Positions 1-12,293 are shown, counted from the stretch's first letter. The stretch is DNA of 64,000 bases from Sistotremastrum niveocremeum HHB9708 (GCA_001630475.1 KV419421.1:153519-217518); one strand, 5' to 3'. Notes: generated from the sequence alone by a model not told the origin. Translations and numbers: made by a program.

Positions 1-2242
1 GACCTTCGGTTGCCTGCAGTCACGTGGACTGGACCTTCGAACTCTAGTTGGGATACATTCCAAAGGTCTCTATCCCTCTGAATATGCAGACTGATGATTT
101 TCTAATGATTTTAAAAGCTTGATATTCCTCAAGGGGAGAAAAAACGAATGGAATTCAAGGATTTCCGTCGCAAAGTGTACCATTCGGCATGGTGGCAGAT
201 ATTGAAAAGCCTCAAGTTGGGGGATAGAATTGGAGAACCAGTGATATGTGGAGATGGTAAAACTCGAATTGTCTATCCGGGAGTTTACATCTTGTCCATG
301 GATTTTGAAGAACAGTGAGTTCCTTCAATCAAACTCTGCTATCATACCTAAATAGGATTGTAAGGACCATGATGGCTTTGACACGTGGCCCTAGTTCTAA
401 GAAGCCATGTCCTCGGGATCTTACCTCATCAACAGAATTGACTATAATTGCAGAAGATTATGTGGCCCGAACACCTGAAGATGTACAGAAGATCATTGAG
501 AAGGCACTTCAACTAAGAAATACCCGTGGCCGTAAAGGTGAAAGTGACAACTTACTGAAAAAATATTCTCTGCGGGCAATTCAGGTGAATCCCAATAATG
601 TCCTAAAAATATCTGATGACTGAGCATCATTGTAGTCCCCGTTACTGGGTCTCACTCATTCAAATCCCTACAGAGCATTGGCCACTGATATATTGCATGT
701 CTTTGAGGGGGGTGGGGTCAAACATGTGCTAGGATGGACTGTTGATCGACTTAGTCTGAAAAGTGCAGATCCTGCAACTTTGCAGATCATTGATGATAGG
801 TATATTCCGGATGATATGATCACAGTGGATTCTCATCATTAGCCCAGATTTTCATTACTGGTTCGATGGAAGAAAAATCGCCACCATGAATCCATCACAG
901 AGCTCACATTTGCTGATTCGAAGTGCTGGCTCTCTATCTTCAATGTGCAGTGTTCTCATTGTCCCAATATTCTTGTGTTGATGATAGATATTTCAGCGTA
1001 TTCTCCCATGCATCTGGGATTTGAAGGCAGATGATATGGAAAATGCTGATGAGATGCACCCCGTCTTACTACTTATCCGTAATATGAGTGAAGCCCGCGC
1101 TCTCCTTGGAGTGGAAGTTGTGACAACAGAGTACTTAGAGTTGGCCAGTGCCAAATTACTTGATCTCGAGAGGTCTATTCCTGTGAGTGGCGCCTTTTGG
1201 TGACTCTGACTATTTAGTGTCTGGATTTCTAGGCTGCAGCAGAGGTGTTGAAGCAAGATTGTGCATTTCCAAAAATGCACATCCTTCTGACACATGCAAT
1301 TGAAGACATAAAACGGAAAGGACCTCTCAAACATATGAATACCATCATTGGTGAACATGGGCATACAATGTTCAAACAAGATTTTAAGCAAAGTGATGGT
1401 CAAAATGTGGAGTTACAGGTAATCAATGGATCTGAAGTGTCAATATAATTACTAATCCTCAGCAAAAGATTACTGAATTGCAAGAAAACAGAGCAGTCAT
1501 TGCCCATACACGACACACAATCGAGTCAGCTGCATCACCAGACACTCAGAAAAAAAAGGAGACTCCATCTGTTCTACTTTCTTACACTGGTCCAAGACTT
1601 CGATCACCTGGGCCAAAACAACTTCTACTTCAGATTGAAGAGAACAAAGGGTCGAGAGGCTTCTTCACAAACCTATGTCAGGGTTTGCTGGAATTCTTCA
1701 AAATTAATCTGAACCAGCCCAATCTGGCACACACAAATGTTGAACAACTGGTACCTTTTTGTTCCATGCTAATAGAGTTACAAAAACTGAAATATGTTCA
1801 AACACAGATTCAGACATATACTGCTGTGAACACACGTTTCCAATCATTCAGCACACTCACATATGAGGAAGAAAATATCCGATGTGCTGAATCATTCCAC
1901 AATCAAGAACGCTATGATGTTGTTCTGGTGGCGCTTCCTGATAAGTCCTATGTCTATGCTAGGATGCGACTGCTCTTTAGTTGTCAAGTTTTGGGGCAAG
2001 ATCAGCAGGTTGCATGTGTTACATTGCTCCGCACAGTTATTCCACCTTCAGAGCACTTCATTGGCATGCGTCGGGTGCGAGAAGATGCAGCAGGTTCATT
2101 CATCTACTTGAAATGGATTGTCCGGTCAGTATATGTTCAGCCCACCTTTGATGAGGAAGAACACGATTTTTTTGTCAATGATGTCATGGACTCTGATATG
2201 TATCTTCGACATCAGTCCTTACAGAATGAGGAGTTTATGTAA
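1..2242 (+). mobile_element. Plavaka-like (CACTA-type) DNA transposon, 3' part of transposase, truncated by window edge
   Basis: The stretch codes for pieces typical of fungal Plavaka transposases. At about 148-314 it reads FRRKVYHSAWWQILKSLK and then YPGVYILSMDFEEQ, which matches the family pattern of FRRQLFH..L..IL..LKP followed by GPYIADYPEQ. After a putative 41-nt intron (315-355) comes a block resembling the family's 'MMALIRG..S..PCP.CL' segment. Around 670-810 ALATDILHVFEGG fits the conserved ...LHVFEGG motif. At 1260-1410 FPKMHILLTHAIEDIKRKG fits the FPK.H...H...DI..KG motif near the end of the catalytic domain. The last long exon (1478-2242, 254 codons) is the family's variable C-terminal region. 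At least one in-frame stop (about 840-842) interrupts the middle, so the copy is probably inactive. Terminal repeats were not found inside the window: the left end lies outside and the right end is unclear. Confidence 0.65.
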
Positions 2243-3244
2243 TATACTATAATCTTGGAATGCAATGTAGACACTCTATAATAGATTTTTCTTTTTCTTT
2301 TTCTATGTAGCCCAACCCCTTTTCCTTTGATTTGGACCTCCACCTCCGTTTTGACTGACTTCCGAACTCCGATCCGAAACTCAACGTGATCACGTTCATT
2401 CTTGAGTTTTGTTGCACACCCATTTCCTTGACCTCTCAGACCTTCATTCAAGTTCCCACAAGCATCTAGTAGACTTTACAACTGTTATCTATGGCCATTA
2501 GAGTTGTGATCTCTATAGCAAGGCAACATCTTGACAGAATCACAACTTATGAGGACCATATCAAGCATGTAAAATACTGGGACATCCTGATACTGCATGT
2601 ATTGTCAATGGTAAATATTGCTGTGACAGTACAAGATACTTCCAATGGTGGTATCAGATTGTACCTGTGCTGCAATGCTCTCATAAGAGAGGTGCAATAC
2701 TGAGCACCTATTCCAATGGCACTATAAGACTGTCAAAACATTGAAGATCTGATGCACTGACCTCATCCTATACTCAGAATATTGTAGAGGTGTCATACTG
2801 GTAGCAGAACACAGTCACCATATCATGCCTTTACAGTATTGCAAACTTATATTGTCAACTGCTTGCACTGCACCTTGAGAAGCTTGTCATGAGTCTGTAC
2901 TATAAATCAAGCAAATAATGGTTTTCAAATAATGTCATGGTACCAAATGATTCTTCAAAGAACCTTTCAAGACAGCAGCAATACAGCACATGGAATATAA
3001 CACTAGCAGAATCTAAAGACTGACCCATATTTCAGGGAAAACATTGAGTAGACCTTGTATTTCTCCTCAATATGAGACCTCCAGTATAGGTCTATCACAG
3101 TGACATCATATATGTGGTGTGATAATCCCGTGGCATCATAATGCTGCAATGCATTGTAAGACACAATGCCTTTTTGGGACATATATCATGATCACGGTCT
3201 CAAAATTTGCCAAGCATGCATATGCTAGCGCTCAGCAGTGGCGA
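2243..3244. other. AT-rich non-coding stretch downstream of transposase
   Basis: About 1 kb with no open frame that resembles a protein family. Base composition stays AT-rich like the transposase upstream and unlike the gene-rich DNA after 4.68 kb, so it may be the non-coding 3' part of the same element. I could not find a terminal inverted repeat that pairs with anything in the window. Confidence 0.4.
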
Positions 3245-3252
3245 GCTTGGGG
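3245..3252. repeat. Left target site duplication of the MITE (GCTTGGGG)
   Basis: Identical to 3873-3880 on the other side of the element. Removing the element plus one copy restores a continuous sequence. Confidence 0.85.
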
Positions 3253-3872
3253 AGGCCCACTGATAATGCCGCCTGAACCCACATCCGCTTCAGGACCCCG
3301 ATATCCGCACGTTTTTCTGGTCGAAAATCGCGGACCGTATCCGCAAATTGGAAGTGGGTTCCAAATTTGGCCAAAATATCCGCAAATCGGATGCGACATC
3401 TGAAAAATCGAAAAAATCGAAAAAATCGCCAAATATTCCCTTTCGCCTCTGGAGCGCCTATACACGCTTGTTGGGATCCCTCGCACTCTTTAATGACTGT
3501 CTGCACAATCTGGATCCAATTATGCTGCCGCCTTGCTGGTTTTATTTCTATGCACAGTGGGAGAGCTCAAGAATTACTTGCTGTAGATAGCCGGAGAGAT
3601 GGACGGTTCGGCTCGGCCCACGGATTTATGACCTGTTCATCCGACAGTATATGATAAATATGAATAATATCAAAATAAAGCCATGCTTGACAAGGATATC
3701 CGCACTGCAGATGCGACATCCTGGAGTGCCGGGGCCAGTATCCGTACATTGGAGGTGACATTTTGACCAAAATTTAGCTGATATCCGCATTTCTCCTGCG
3801 ACATTTTCGCCCAAATCCTGGCGATTTTATCCGCACCCGGATGCGGGTTCAGGTGGGATTATCAGTGGGCCT
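3253..3872. mobile_element. hAT-like MITE with terminal inverted repeats and 8-bp target duplication
   Basis: The two ends are inverted copies of each other over about 35 bp: the left starts AGGCCCACTGATAAT and continues with CCTGAACCC, and the right end reads the reverse complement with three or four mismatches. Immediately outside both ends lies the same octamer GCTTGGGG (3245-3252 and 3873-3880), a perfect 8-bp target site duplication as made by hAT transposases. The 620-bp interior has no transposase-like frame, so this is a non-autonomous element. It carries six exact copies of TATCCGCA (3302, 3338, 3377, 3697, 3782, 3828) and one variant (3739), reminiscent of subterminal transposase-binding repeats. 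The intact duplication points to a fairly recent insertion. Confidence 0.85.
3402..3427. repeat. 9-bp microsatellite-like tandem (GAAAAAATC)x3
   Basis: Three consecutive units, the first one base shorter, inside the MITE. It creates low-complexity frames rich in Lys and Ser on the + strand. Confidence 0.8.
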
Positions 3873-3880
3873 GCTTGGGG
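3873..3880. repeat. Right target site duplication of the MITE (GCTTGGGG)
   Basis: Perfect match to 3245-3252, directly abutting the right terminal inverted repeat. Confidence 0.85.
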
Positions 3881-3995
3881 ATGGTCTTGGTGTAAAATTT
3901 CGGAAGTTTCAAGTCATGGGTCCGCATCGCGACGTGATTTTCTGGCAAAGTAAATAGCAAGAAGATCAGTCCAGTAAGGGTTGACCTCAGTTGAG

Positions 3996-4483
3996 CAAGG
4001 GGCATGCACCGGGAGATGCCGAGACATCGGGTATCCGGGTTCGGGCCTGAAGAGCCCTTAAATAAATTTTTCGACATATATTTTCGACACTTTCCTGGGC
4101 CTCACACCGGGATTTCCAGGTTGTCTGCTGCTCAAAAAGGCATATGCGCCTCCGCGACATCTTTCTCAATGCCCAGCTGACCACCCGAGTCCTCAGCGCC
4201 GTGACGTACGTCACCGGAGTGACACATGGTCACGCTTTCGCGCCGTCACACTTCCGGTCACTCTTGTGACACAAGAGTACCCTCGCTCAAACTGTGCCTC
4301 AAACAATGTTTGAGGGCGTTATAGCAATCTCCGTAGGCATGTAGTCTTAGCTGGATAAGACTTCAGAGGTCAAATTAATATATTTATTATTTATCGGAAT
4401 TTAAATATCGGGATCCGGTCCTCAGAGGCCTTAAATAAATTTTTCGACGTGATGTCGGAAAATTTTATCCTGCATGCCCCTTG
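3996..4483. repeat. Palindrome-rich 0.5-kb block bounded by a 13-bp inverted repeat; possible non-autonomous element
   Basis: CAAGGGGCATGCA at 3996-4008 reappears inverted at 4471-4483. Inside, CCTTAAATAAATTTTTCGAC occurs twice in direct orientation (near 4057 and 4429). Between these are three perfect palindromes: GTGACGTACGTCAC (4201-4214), CTCTTGTG-A-CACAAGAG (4261-4277) and CCTCAAAC-AAT-GTTTGAGG (4297-4315). No protein-coding potential is visible. The layout looks like a small mobile element, but no target duplication was found, so the class is unknown. Confidence 0.45.
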
Positions 4484-4681
4484 CAGTTGAGTCAGCTCGC
4501 TAATATAAGCGCACAAAGCCATCAGGAACCACCGAGCGTCTAAATACGACAACTTCTTGGGCCCGTCTTTCACAAGTTGCAGGGGTTATTCAGGTTCTTC
4601 GCGTCCCTGCAACCCGATGGGATTGTGTGGCCGTTGAATACTCAAGCTTGGACTTCTTCAATTCCGTGATCCTGGTGCACG

Positions 4682-6101
4682 ATGTCGACTCCGTCTTTCT
4701 TCGTATTCCGAGCTCAGAAACCTCTGGCGATCTTTGGAGCTGGATATGTCGCCTGTCTTATCTTATTGACAGTGCCCTGGATCCAAAGACAGTAGGTGAC
4801 GCCATTTTCCTGACAAGGTCTCACTTTAACTCTGCTTGGAATGACAGCGTTCTGTATCTGCATGCGGTTCGGTGGCCGCTTTTCGCGGATTTTGAAACTC
4901 CTGAGAAATATGGCATGGCGCGTCTGTTGTTTCGTATGTCTACACGTGTATCATTCATTGACATCTTTCTCAGCGGGAAAGACTATCCCCTTGCGTATAC
5001 CTACACGAAGCGCAGACGTTGAATTGGGCGCATGGTTAACCCTCTCTGATCCCTTTTACCGATCATCATCAACTTCGAGCTCAAACTTGACGGCAGCCCT
5101 CGAGAGGCACCCCACGGTCCTTTTCTTCCACGGCAATGCAGGAACTCGTGCAGTTTCTTTCCGGGTCAACACATATCGATATTACAGTATATCCTGGGAG
5201 AGCAACGTACTGGCGATTGATTACCGTGGTTTCGCAGATTCAACAGGATCACCGAGTCAGCAAGGACTCATTGAAGATGGGCGCGCGTCTTGGGACTGGC
5301 TGATCAGGAACGGAGCCAAAGAAGAGGATATTGTGATTGTTGGACAAAGTCTGGGGACTGCCGTGGCCGCACACCTCGGCGCCGAGCTTAGCAAGGAAGG
5401 TGTGTAGACTGTTGAGCGGGCCAGGGCGTCGCGGATCTCTCGACGAAATTGTGTCCCTAGGCTGAATTCTTTGGCAGGAAGAAGCCCGAAGGGGGTTGTT
5501 CTATTTGCACCTTTTTCAGGAATTCACAAGCTTCTTGAGACGTATTCGCTGTTTGGATTTGTGCCACTCCTGAGTCCGCTCATGAATATTCCCTTTGCTT
5601 TTAGTGAGTACTGATCGATCCTCGATCCTGATCGTGTGCTGACGACTATGTAAGAGTTGCTCATGACGTTCCTGGCGGACAAATGGAGCATCCTTGAAGT
5701 CATCAGGGTATGTATGACGTTATGGTCACGTGAGGATCATCTGAGAATCACCTTTGCAGGGTATAACAGTCCCATTGATTCTTTGTCATGCGCGCGATGA
5801 TCTGGACATCCCGGTATCACATTCAGTCGAGTTGTTTGATGCCATCCTGGACCCTCAGCTTCCAGGTGTGGAAAACACGCTCAAACTGGAGAAGGACGAT
5901 TGGGAGATATTAAAGAACCGAAAGGCCCTGCGCGAAAAGCTAGTGAGAGTCTCGGACGTCGATCAAGTGGGGACGTTGCATGAGCTGCAGCGCGATGGAG
6001 GTGATGTGTGGTTCTTGGAGAGCCTGTATGGCGGACATAACGGAGTATCCTTCCATGAAGGGATCATGGGAATAATCGGAGATAAGATAATGAACATGTA
6101 G
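4682..6101 (+). CDS. ABHD12-like alpha/beta hydrolase (lipase), 376 aa
   Basis: Predicted serine hydrolase of the ABHD12 group, membrane lipases that act on monoacylglycerols and lysophospholipids. Six exons: 4682-4791, 4848-4921, 4974-5399, 5478-5603, 5655-5707, 5760-6101; they sum to 377 codons. The start encodes a short lead followed by one hydrophobic membrane segment (AGYVACLILLTVP, about residues 21-33). Then come the family motif PEKYGMAPGKT, the oxyanion loop FFHGNAGTR, the nucleophile elbow GQSLG, the acidic residue in HARDDLDIPV and the catalytic His in GGHNGV. The start was chosen because it gives the membrane anchor and joins in phase to VLYLHAVRWPLFADF. Ends 116 bp before the phytochrome start, same strand. 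Family is clear; the exact substrate is inferred. Confidence 0.9.
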
Positions 6102-6216
6102 ATCATACGTACCCTAGGATTATATCATCGCTCCACAGATCGAGGACGTTTCCTCAACACTGTCGACGGCCAGCTCTGCCGCCCCTGCCTCGCCGTCTTG
6201 CTCGTCTTCCACGACA

Positions 6217-9200
6217 ATGGCTGACCCGGGCAGCAGCTCTCGGGACAGCCGCCCGCCTGACCCCCAGTCATCCCATCCCATCTCTGCCTCCTCTTCCCAT
6301 TCGTCTGATCAAAGTGCTTCGTCCTACGTTTATCCAGGTCCGTACACCTTTTTTCGGCTGCCCTACGTTTCCTAACGACGTGCAACGTAGTCAAATCACT
6401 TTTGCATAACATACAACCAGCTGCAGAGTCCCCAAGGCTCAATGCTTTCACAACCCCCTCTCCTAGTCTTGAGGCGACGGCGAACGGCCGGTTCAGTCCT
6501 CGTGTCAGACACTCCCCCGACAATCCATATTTTCCGACGGCCGTCAGCTCTTCGGGGTCGAGCTCAGCGTCGACCTCGTCTTTTCCAAGCCACTCCTCAG
6601 ACGACATTTCACGATCCTCTTCTTCAAATGCCCCTGATGTCCCGCGACCCAAGTTTACGCGCGTTCAGACGACAAGTCCGATAGACAAACGCACTTTCAC
6701 GTCCAACCCTATACCTCCCCATCTAGTCACTCGTCCTTCTGAAATATGCACGCCGGAAGGCGAAGTCACGAGTTTCACGGATTCAGCGCGCCCGACTCAG
6801 TCGATTGCACCCTTAGATGTTGTTGCGCTGTACGACTCACCCGTCCTCAATCTCTCGCAGTCGGGCATCGTTCATCTAGCTCCTATCGAAGCACCTGGTT
6901 CTTCCACCCAGTCCAAGGGTTCTTCCAAGAGCGGGTCCAATTTTGGAAAGAACTTGCCTTCATCTGCAGGCGAGCGCAACTCCAGGGCCTCATCGAGTCA
7001 GAGCAATCCAAGGGAAGCTCCTCATCCCGTCCTCGGGACCCTTAGCGTCGCAGAGACTCAAAGCGACTCTCTGCTGAGTGCACCTGAAGACTTCACGTCT
7101 GGCAGTGGAGGCGATGAACCAGGAAACTCAAACTCGATTGGATCTGGTCAAAGCCAGGTTAGCTTGCGCAGTAACGGGAGCATGGCCAGCAAAAGTAGCG
7201 ATCCCGTGGTTTCCTTCCGGTTCGAACACGTTCAGAATGCCGACGGACATCATGTCATCGTCGGGCGTGAGGGTAAATTATTGCGATGCGAAGACGAGGT
7301 GAGCATTTGGAACTTCCGTGCTTTTAAGTTTAATGGTGACATTTCGATTTTTTAAGCCGATCCGCGTTCCCGGTGCCGTCCAAGGATACGGCGTTCTGAT
7401 CGCAGTTGAAGAGGACGAGAACCTGGGAAACCTCGTCGTACGCCAAGTCTCAGAAGTAAGCGCCCAAAATTCTTGTACATCGCGGTACTCACAATTGCGC
7501 AGAATGCGGCCGAACTTCTGGGTCTTTCTCCTAAATATCTATTCGGCCTCGAATGTTTCACCGACACTCTTCCAGAGGGTCAGGCCGACCTCCTCTGGGA
7601 CATTATACAATTTCTACGCGATCCGGTCAGTGAGGGCGATGAAGGCACCCAGGATAACAGTCCTCAAGTCTTTCTGCTGAGAGGTTGGGGAGAACCGGGG
7701 TCTGCAGTCTTCGAGAATGATGAAACCATTGTTGAAGAGAAGAATCTGGACCGAAGGTTGTGGACATGCTGGTGTGCCGCACATCGACCTCCTTATACGC
7801 CCCCCGACGTATTTGGTTCCGGTGCGAGCAACTCTGGTAGTTCCTCTGCCTCAACGACTCCCCATCCCAGCCTTGTCATCCTCGAATTGGAATTGGAACG
7901 AGACCACTTCAACCCTCTTTACCCCGTCTTCGCGAACCACGAAATGACGTCTTCCGGAAGTTCGTCGGCCAGCGAAACTGGCTCATCTGAGGATCTACGT
8001 CATAAATTCACAAACCCCTCACATTCGACGACGCCAGGCAGTAGCTCGAGTACTGGTGCCACAGGCAGCGACTCTGACACAATGAGCGGCGGATCCCAGA
8101 CTACTCAGACTACACCAACTGGCGCTCGCGGTTCAGATAGTGAAACCCCGACCGTTCAGCAGGACACTGCAGCATCTGCAAATGTGCTCACAAAGAGCAC
8201 TTCAAGCGGTAAATTCGGCTTGAATGGTCCTGACGATTGGACTCCCCCTGCTAGTGGCATCCTCGAAAGCGTTACGAGTCGTTCCAAGCCCATTAGAGCT
8301 CTCGAGCGAATGCGTCGGTCCAGGCAGGGCACCACAGCTGCTCGCACAGGTAAAGGTGGGAGATTCAAGCGAGGATCCAAAGAAGTGACTGGAGGGAGAG
8401 CGAGTGGAAAGGGTGCCGTCGGCACCATGGATGTCTTCTCCGTTCTCACGGAGATTAATGACCAACTCAGTAGCGCACCTGACTTGGATACGTTGCTGAA
8501 CGTAGTGGTTGGCGTGATGAAAGACCTCACTCAGTTTCATCGGGTCATGGTTTATCAGTTTGATGAGCATTGGAATGGACAGGTTGTAGCCGAGCTCGTG
8601 GATTGGAATCTGACGAATGATTTGTACAAGGGATTGCACTTCCCGGCTTCGGATATACCTGCTCAGGTACGTCATAATTCGGTATTGCGTTTAGGCAGAA
8701 TCGTCTGACAGGTTTCTTTCGCGTCACAGGCTCGGGAGCTCTATGTGATTAGTGAGTTTCTTTTGCTGTGTATATATTCACACAGCTTCCTAACACATCG
8801 TTGATAGATAAAGTTCGAATTCTGTATGACCGTTCCCAGATGACTGCACGGCTTGTGGCCCGGAGGAAGAAGGATCTTGATACACCACTGGTGCGCTCCC
8901 TCCCTCGTGCCCAAAAATGTCATGCTGAGGAGCCTATCAGGACATGACTCATTCCTACCTCCGAGCTATGAGCCCTATTCATTTAAAATGTATGTGTTCC
9001 TGATCGGACCGACTCATTCCATGAACCTTATCTTCAATAGATCTCGGCAACATGGATGTCCGGGCTTCTATGTCTATTGTAAATATCTCTCAGTTCAAAT
9101 AAGTTTGTGGGTTTACTGATCGCTACTTAGTCCATCGTCACCTTTGGCGCGCTATGGGGCATGATTGTCTGTCATTCATACGGACACTCCGGAATGCGTG

Positions 9201-12200
9201 TCTCTTTCCCTGTTAGGCAGATGCTCAGACTGCTGAGCGACTCAATATCGCGCAACATCGAACGATTGAGCTACGCCAAGCGGCTGCATACACGCAAACT
9301 TGTAAGTCCGACAAGATTCGTAGTCGATTGGCCTCACGACTGATTCTTATGTTCACAGATAAGCACCTTGCCGACGGACGAGCATCCGACTGGATACATC
9401 GTTTCGAACGCGGAAGACTTGTTAGGCATCTTCGACGCCGATTATGGTGTACTCGTGATAGGCGAAGGCGCTAAGATTCTCGGTCCAAATTTGCACGGTC
9501 AAGAGGTGCTTATTGTTGCAGAATACCTGCGACTCAAGCAGTTCAAGTACGTCGAAACTATTCCACACAAGGAACTATACAAACCTTTATTCGTTGCAGT
9601 CTGATTCAAGTTTCGCAAGCTGTCACAAAGGACTTTCCGGACCTGTCGCTACCAACGGGGCTCGAAATCATCGCTGGTCTACTTTACGTTCCTTTGTCCA
9701 GTGGGGGGAAAGACTTTATAGCCTTCCTTCGCAAAGGTCAATTAAGAGAGGTGCACTGGGCCGGCAAGCCATTCAAAGATGTGCCTGAGGAGAATACAAC
9801 AAGTCTCGAGCCACGGAAATCCTTCAAGGTTGGTTATATTTCAATAAGTCGAGAGAAAACAGGCTCAGTCTATTCCTGAAGCTGTGGTCCGAGACAATCC
9901 TTGGTCGATGTCGGGTTTGGACTGATGAACAGCTGGAGACGGCCGGTGTCTTAGCGCTCGTCTACGGAAAGGTATAGGCATGCCTCTTCGCGATTCATCT
10001 TTCTGACCCCATCGTAGTTCATCGAAGTTTGGAGAGAAAAAGAGTCTGCGCTTCAGACGACGCAGCTGACAAATTTGCTGTTGTCCAATGCCAGTCATGA
10101 AGGCACGTAAAACATTGTCTCCTATGATCTGTGACTGAATGGTTCGCTGTGCAGTTCGCACCCCCCTGAATCACATCATCAAGTATGTTCTTTCTCCCAT
10201 CCGCCTTATGTGTTTTGACACACTCTAGTTATCTCGAAATGGCGCTAAATGGTCCGCTCGACGGCGAAACACGTGAGAATTTGACTCGTTCTCACATTGC
10301 TTCCAAGGTATGGGATTTGGCAGTCGAGAAAGTTGATTAACACTGATCATGCACTGCAGAGTTTACTATTCACGATCAACGACCTCTTGGTATGATTCTG
10401 TTGATTTTTTCTTACATTCCTCTTAAACAATTGTAGGATCTCACACGCCTCGAAAGCGGCCAAGAAACTTTCTTCAACGAGCCTTTTGATTTGAAGAGTA
10501 CGATTTCGGATGCTGTACACTTATACAGGTAATATTTCTGTTGGATCTTGACGGTTGTGTGACTGAGAGTCCTTCAGGGGAGAAGCAATGCGTCGCAATC
10601 TTGGGTTCGAGATCGACGTTTCCGACTGCCCGGATACGGTGGTTGGCGATGCGAGAAAGATTCGAACCGTGGTAGCCAATCTCACTGCAAATGCGGGTCA
10701 GTCATTTGTCACTCTGAGATGCTGGTGATTTGTATACTGAACCATTATCAGTCAAGTTCACATCCAAGGGCAAAGTGTGGATTACGTGCCATACTTTCAA
10801 AGAGCCTCAGGGCCTCCGGAGTCTCAGCGAGGTTGTGGTGGAGATCATTGTCGGAGACACTGGCTGTGGCATTCCGAATGCGAAGCTGGAAAGCATCTTT
10901 AGAGACTTCGAACAAGTAGAATCTGCGGGTCCCCGACCTGGTCAAACAGGGTTAGGTGGGTAGTAAGATCCTTTTCTTAAGCTCCCTCATTAATATCTTT
11001 TTTCGGCAGGTCTGGGATTGGCAGTCGTGGCCAGGATTGTGGAACAGCTCGGTGGTCAACTACGTGTTGATTCCAAACTTGATAAGGGATCCAAGTTCTC
11101 CTTTTTAATACCTTTCTCCTTGATCAAGGAAGATTCGGCATCTTCGGCATCCCGCTCTGGATCATCTGTCAGCTCGTCACGTCCCTCGAACCGCCTTAGC
11201 AGTGACGAGTCCGTAAGCCACAAGATAGATGATCTCTTCGATGCGATATCGTCAGATCATATGGCAACGCCCGGTACCCCTGCTCGTCAGGTGCCTCGCA
11301 GTTCAAGTCGTCGATCCCGCAAAAACAATGCTGCAGTTGGCGAACATGGCGAATTCCACGTCGAGGGTTCAAAATACCCAGTTCGAAGCATCAAGATGGA
11401 CGAGTCCAAGCTAGACCAAAAGCGTTCGGCTGTGCATGCGCTTTCTTCTGGCCCTGCTGCGTTTTCATCCCAGCTCAAGCCTCCCAATCCAAACTTTGCA
11501 TTGAATGCTCCGCCCATTAAGAGTGCACCTCCTCCTGTAAACCCTGAAATAAGTCCGCCCCCTGTCGCGACGTCAACGTCTACCACACCCCCTGATACTC
11601 CCGCCGATACCGAAGACATGCGCATTCTTATCGTTGAGGTTGGTGTAGTTGTGCTCTTGTTCCCACGTGATCTGACGAAAGATGCAGGACGAGACTATCA
11701 ACCGTACCATCCTCCGTAAACGACTAACGTTGGATGGTCATGAAGTTGTGGGCACCACCAACGGTCAGGAAGGCGTCGACATGATCGAGAAGGACCGCGA
11801 CTTCGATTGCGTTTTAATGGACATTCAGTGAGTTTATACCTGATCTATGCCGCAATGGGTCATCTGACCTCTTTACAGAATGCCGATCCTAAATGGCTTT
11901 GAAGCGACCAAACGCATTCGTCAAATAGAAAAGGAGCAACCATCCACATCCACGACCAGAAAGTCAATTTACTTGAATGGTCGCATACCGATTTTCGCCG
12001 TGTCCGCTTCCTTGCAGGAGAAGCAGCGCGACGACATGTTTGCCTTAGGGATGGATGGATGGGTCTTGAAGCCCATCGACTTTAAAAGACTGCGCGTCTT
12101 AATCCAAGGCATCCACGTCCCGGAAGAGCGCCAACGAAACGTCTACCGACCCGGATACAGCTGGGAGGCCGGAGGTTGGCTCGCGGATGCCCGCGCACAT

Positions 12201-12293
12201 CTTCTACCTGCTCCTGTGTCATTATCTTCCCCAGAAAAGTCACCATCATCAAGGAAATCAAGTCCTCCTTCCGATCCACCTTCGGAGGCATAA
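6217..12293 (+). CDS. phy: Fungal phytochrome, hybrid histidine kinase with receiver domain, 1660 aa
   Basis: Red/far-red photoreceptor binding a linear tetrapyrrole and signalling by His-Asp phosphorelay. I assembled 22 exons (first 6217-6337, last 11879-12293) summing to 4983 nt. Order: a long Ser-rich N-terminal extension, then a PAS segment with the bilin-attachment Cys in RCEDEPIRVPGAVQGYG. Next is the GAF domain with FPASDIPAQAR and the conserved His in MIVCHSYG, then the PHY domain with tongue motif PRKSFKLWSETILGR. The kinase core follows, with H-box SHEVRTPLNH, N-box NLTANAVKF and G-boxes near GDTGCG and GLGLAV. A Ser/Pro-rich linker leads to a receiver domain with ILIVEDE, phospho-acceptor Asp in VLMDIQMP and Lys in VLKPID. 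Several exons are tiny (22, 28 and 30 nt), and the intron at 10103-10154, inside the H-box codons, is GC-AG. All key residues are present, so the protein looks functional. Confidence 0.97.

Noticed and set aside
6125-6652. 175-codon minus-strand frame
   Set aside because: Antisense to the Ser-rich first exons of the phytochrome; low-complexity shadow.
9829-9848. 20-nt intron in the phytochrome
   Set aside because: Too short to splice; using the acceptor at 9881 gives a normal 53-nt intron and the expected KSFKLWSETILGR.
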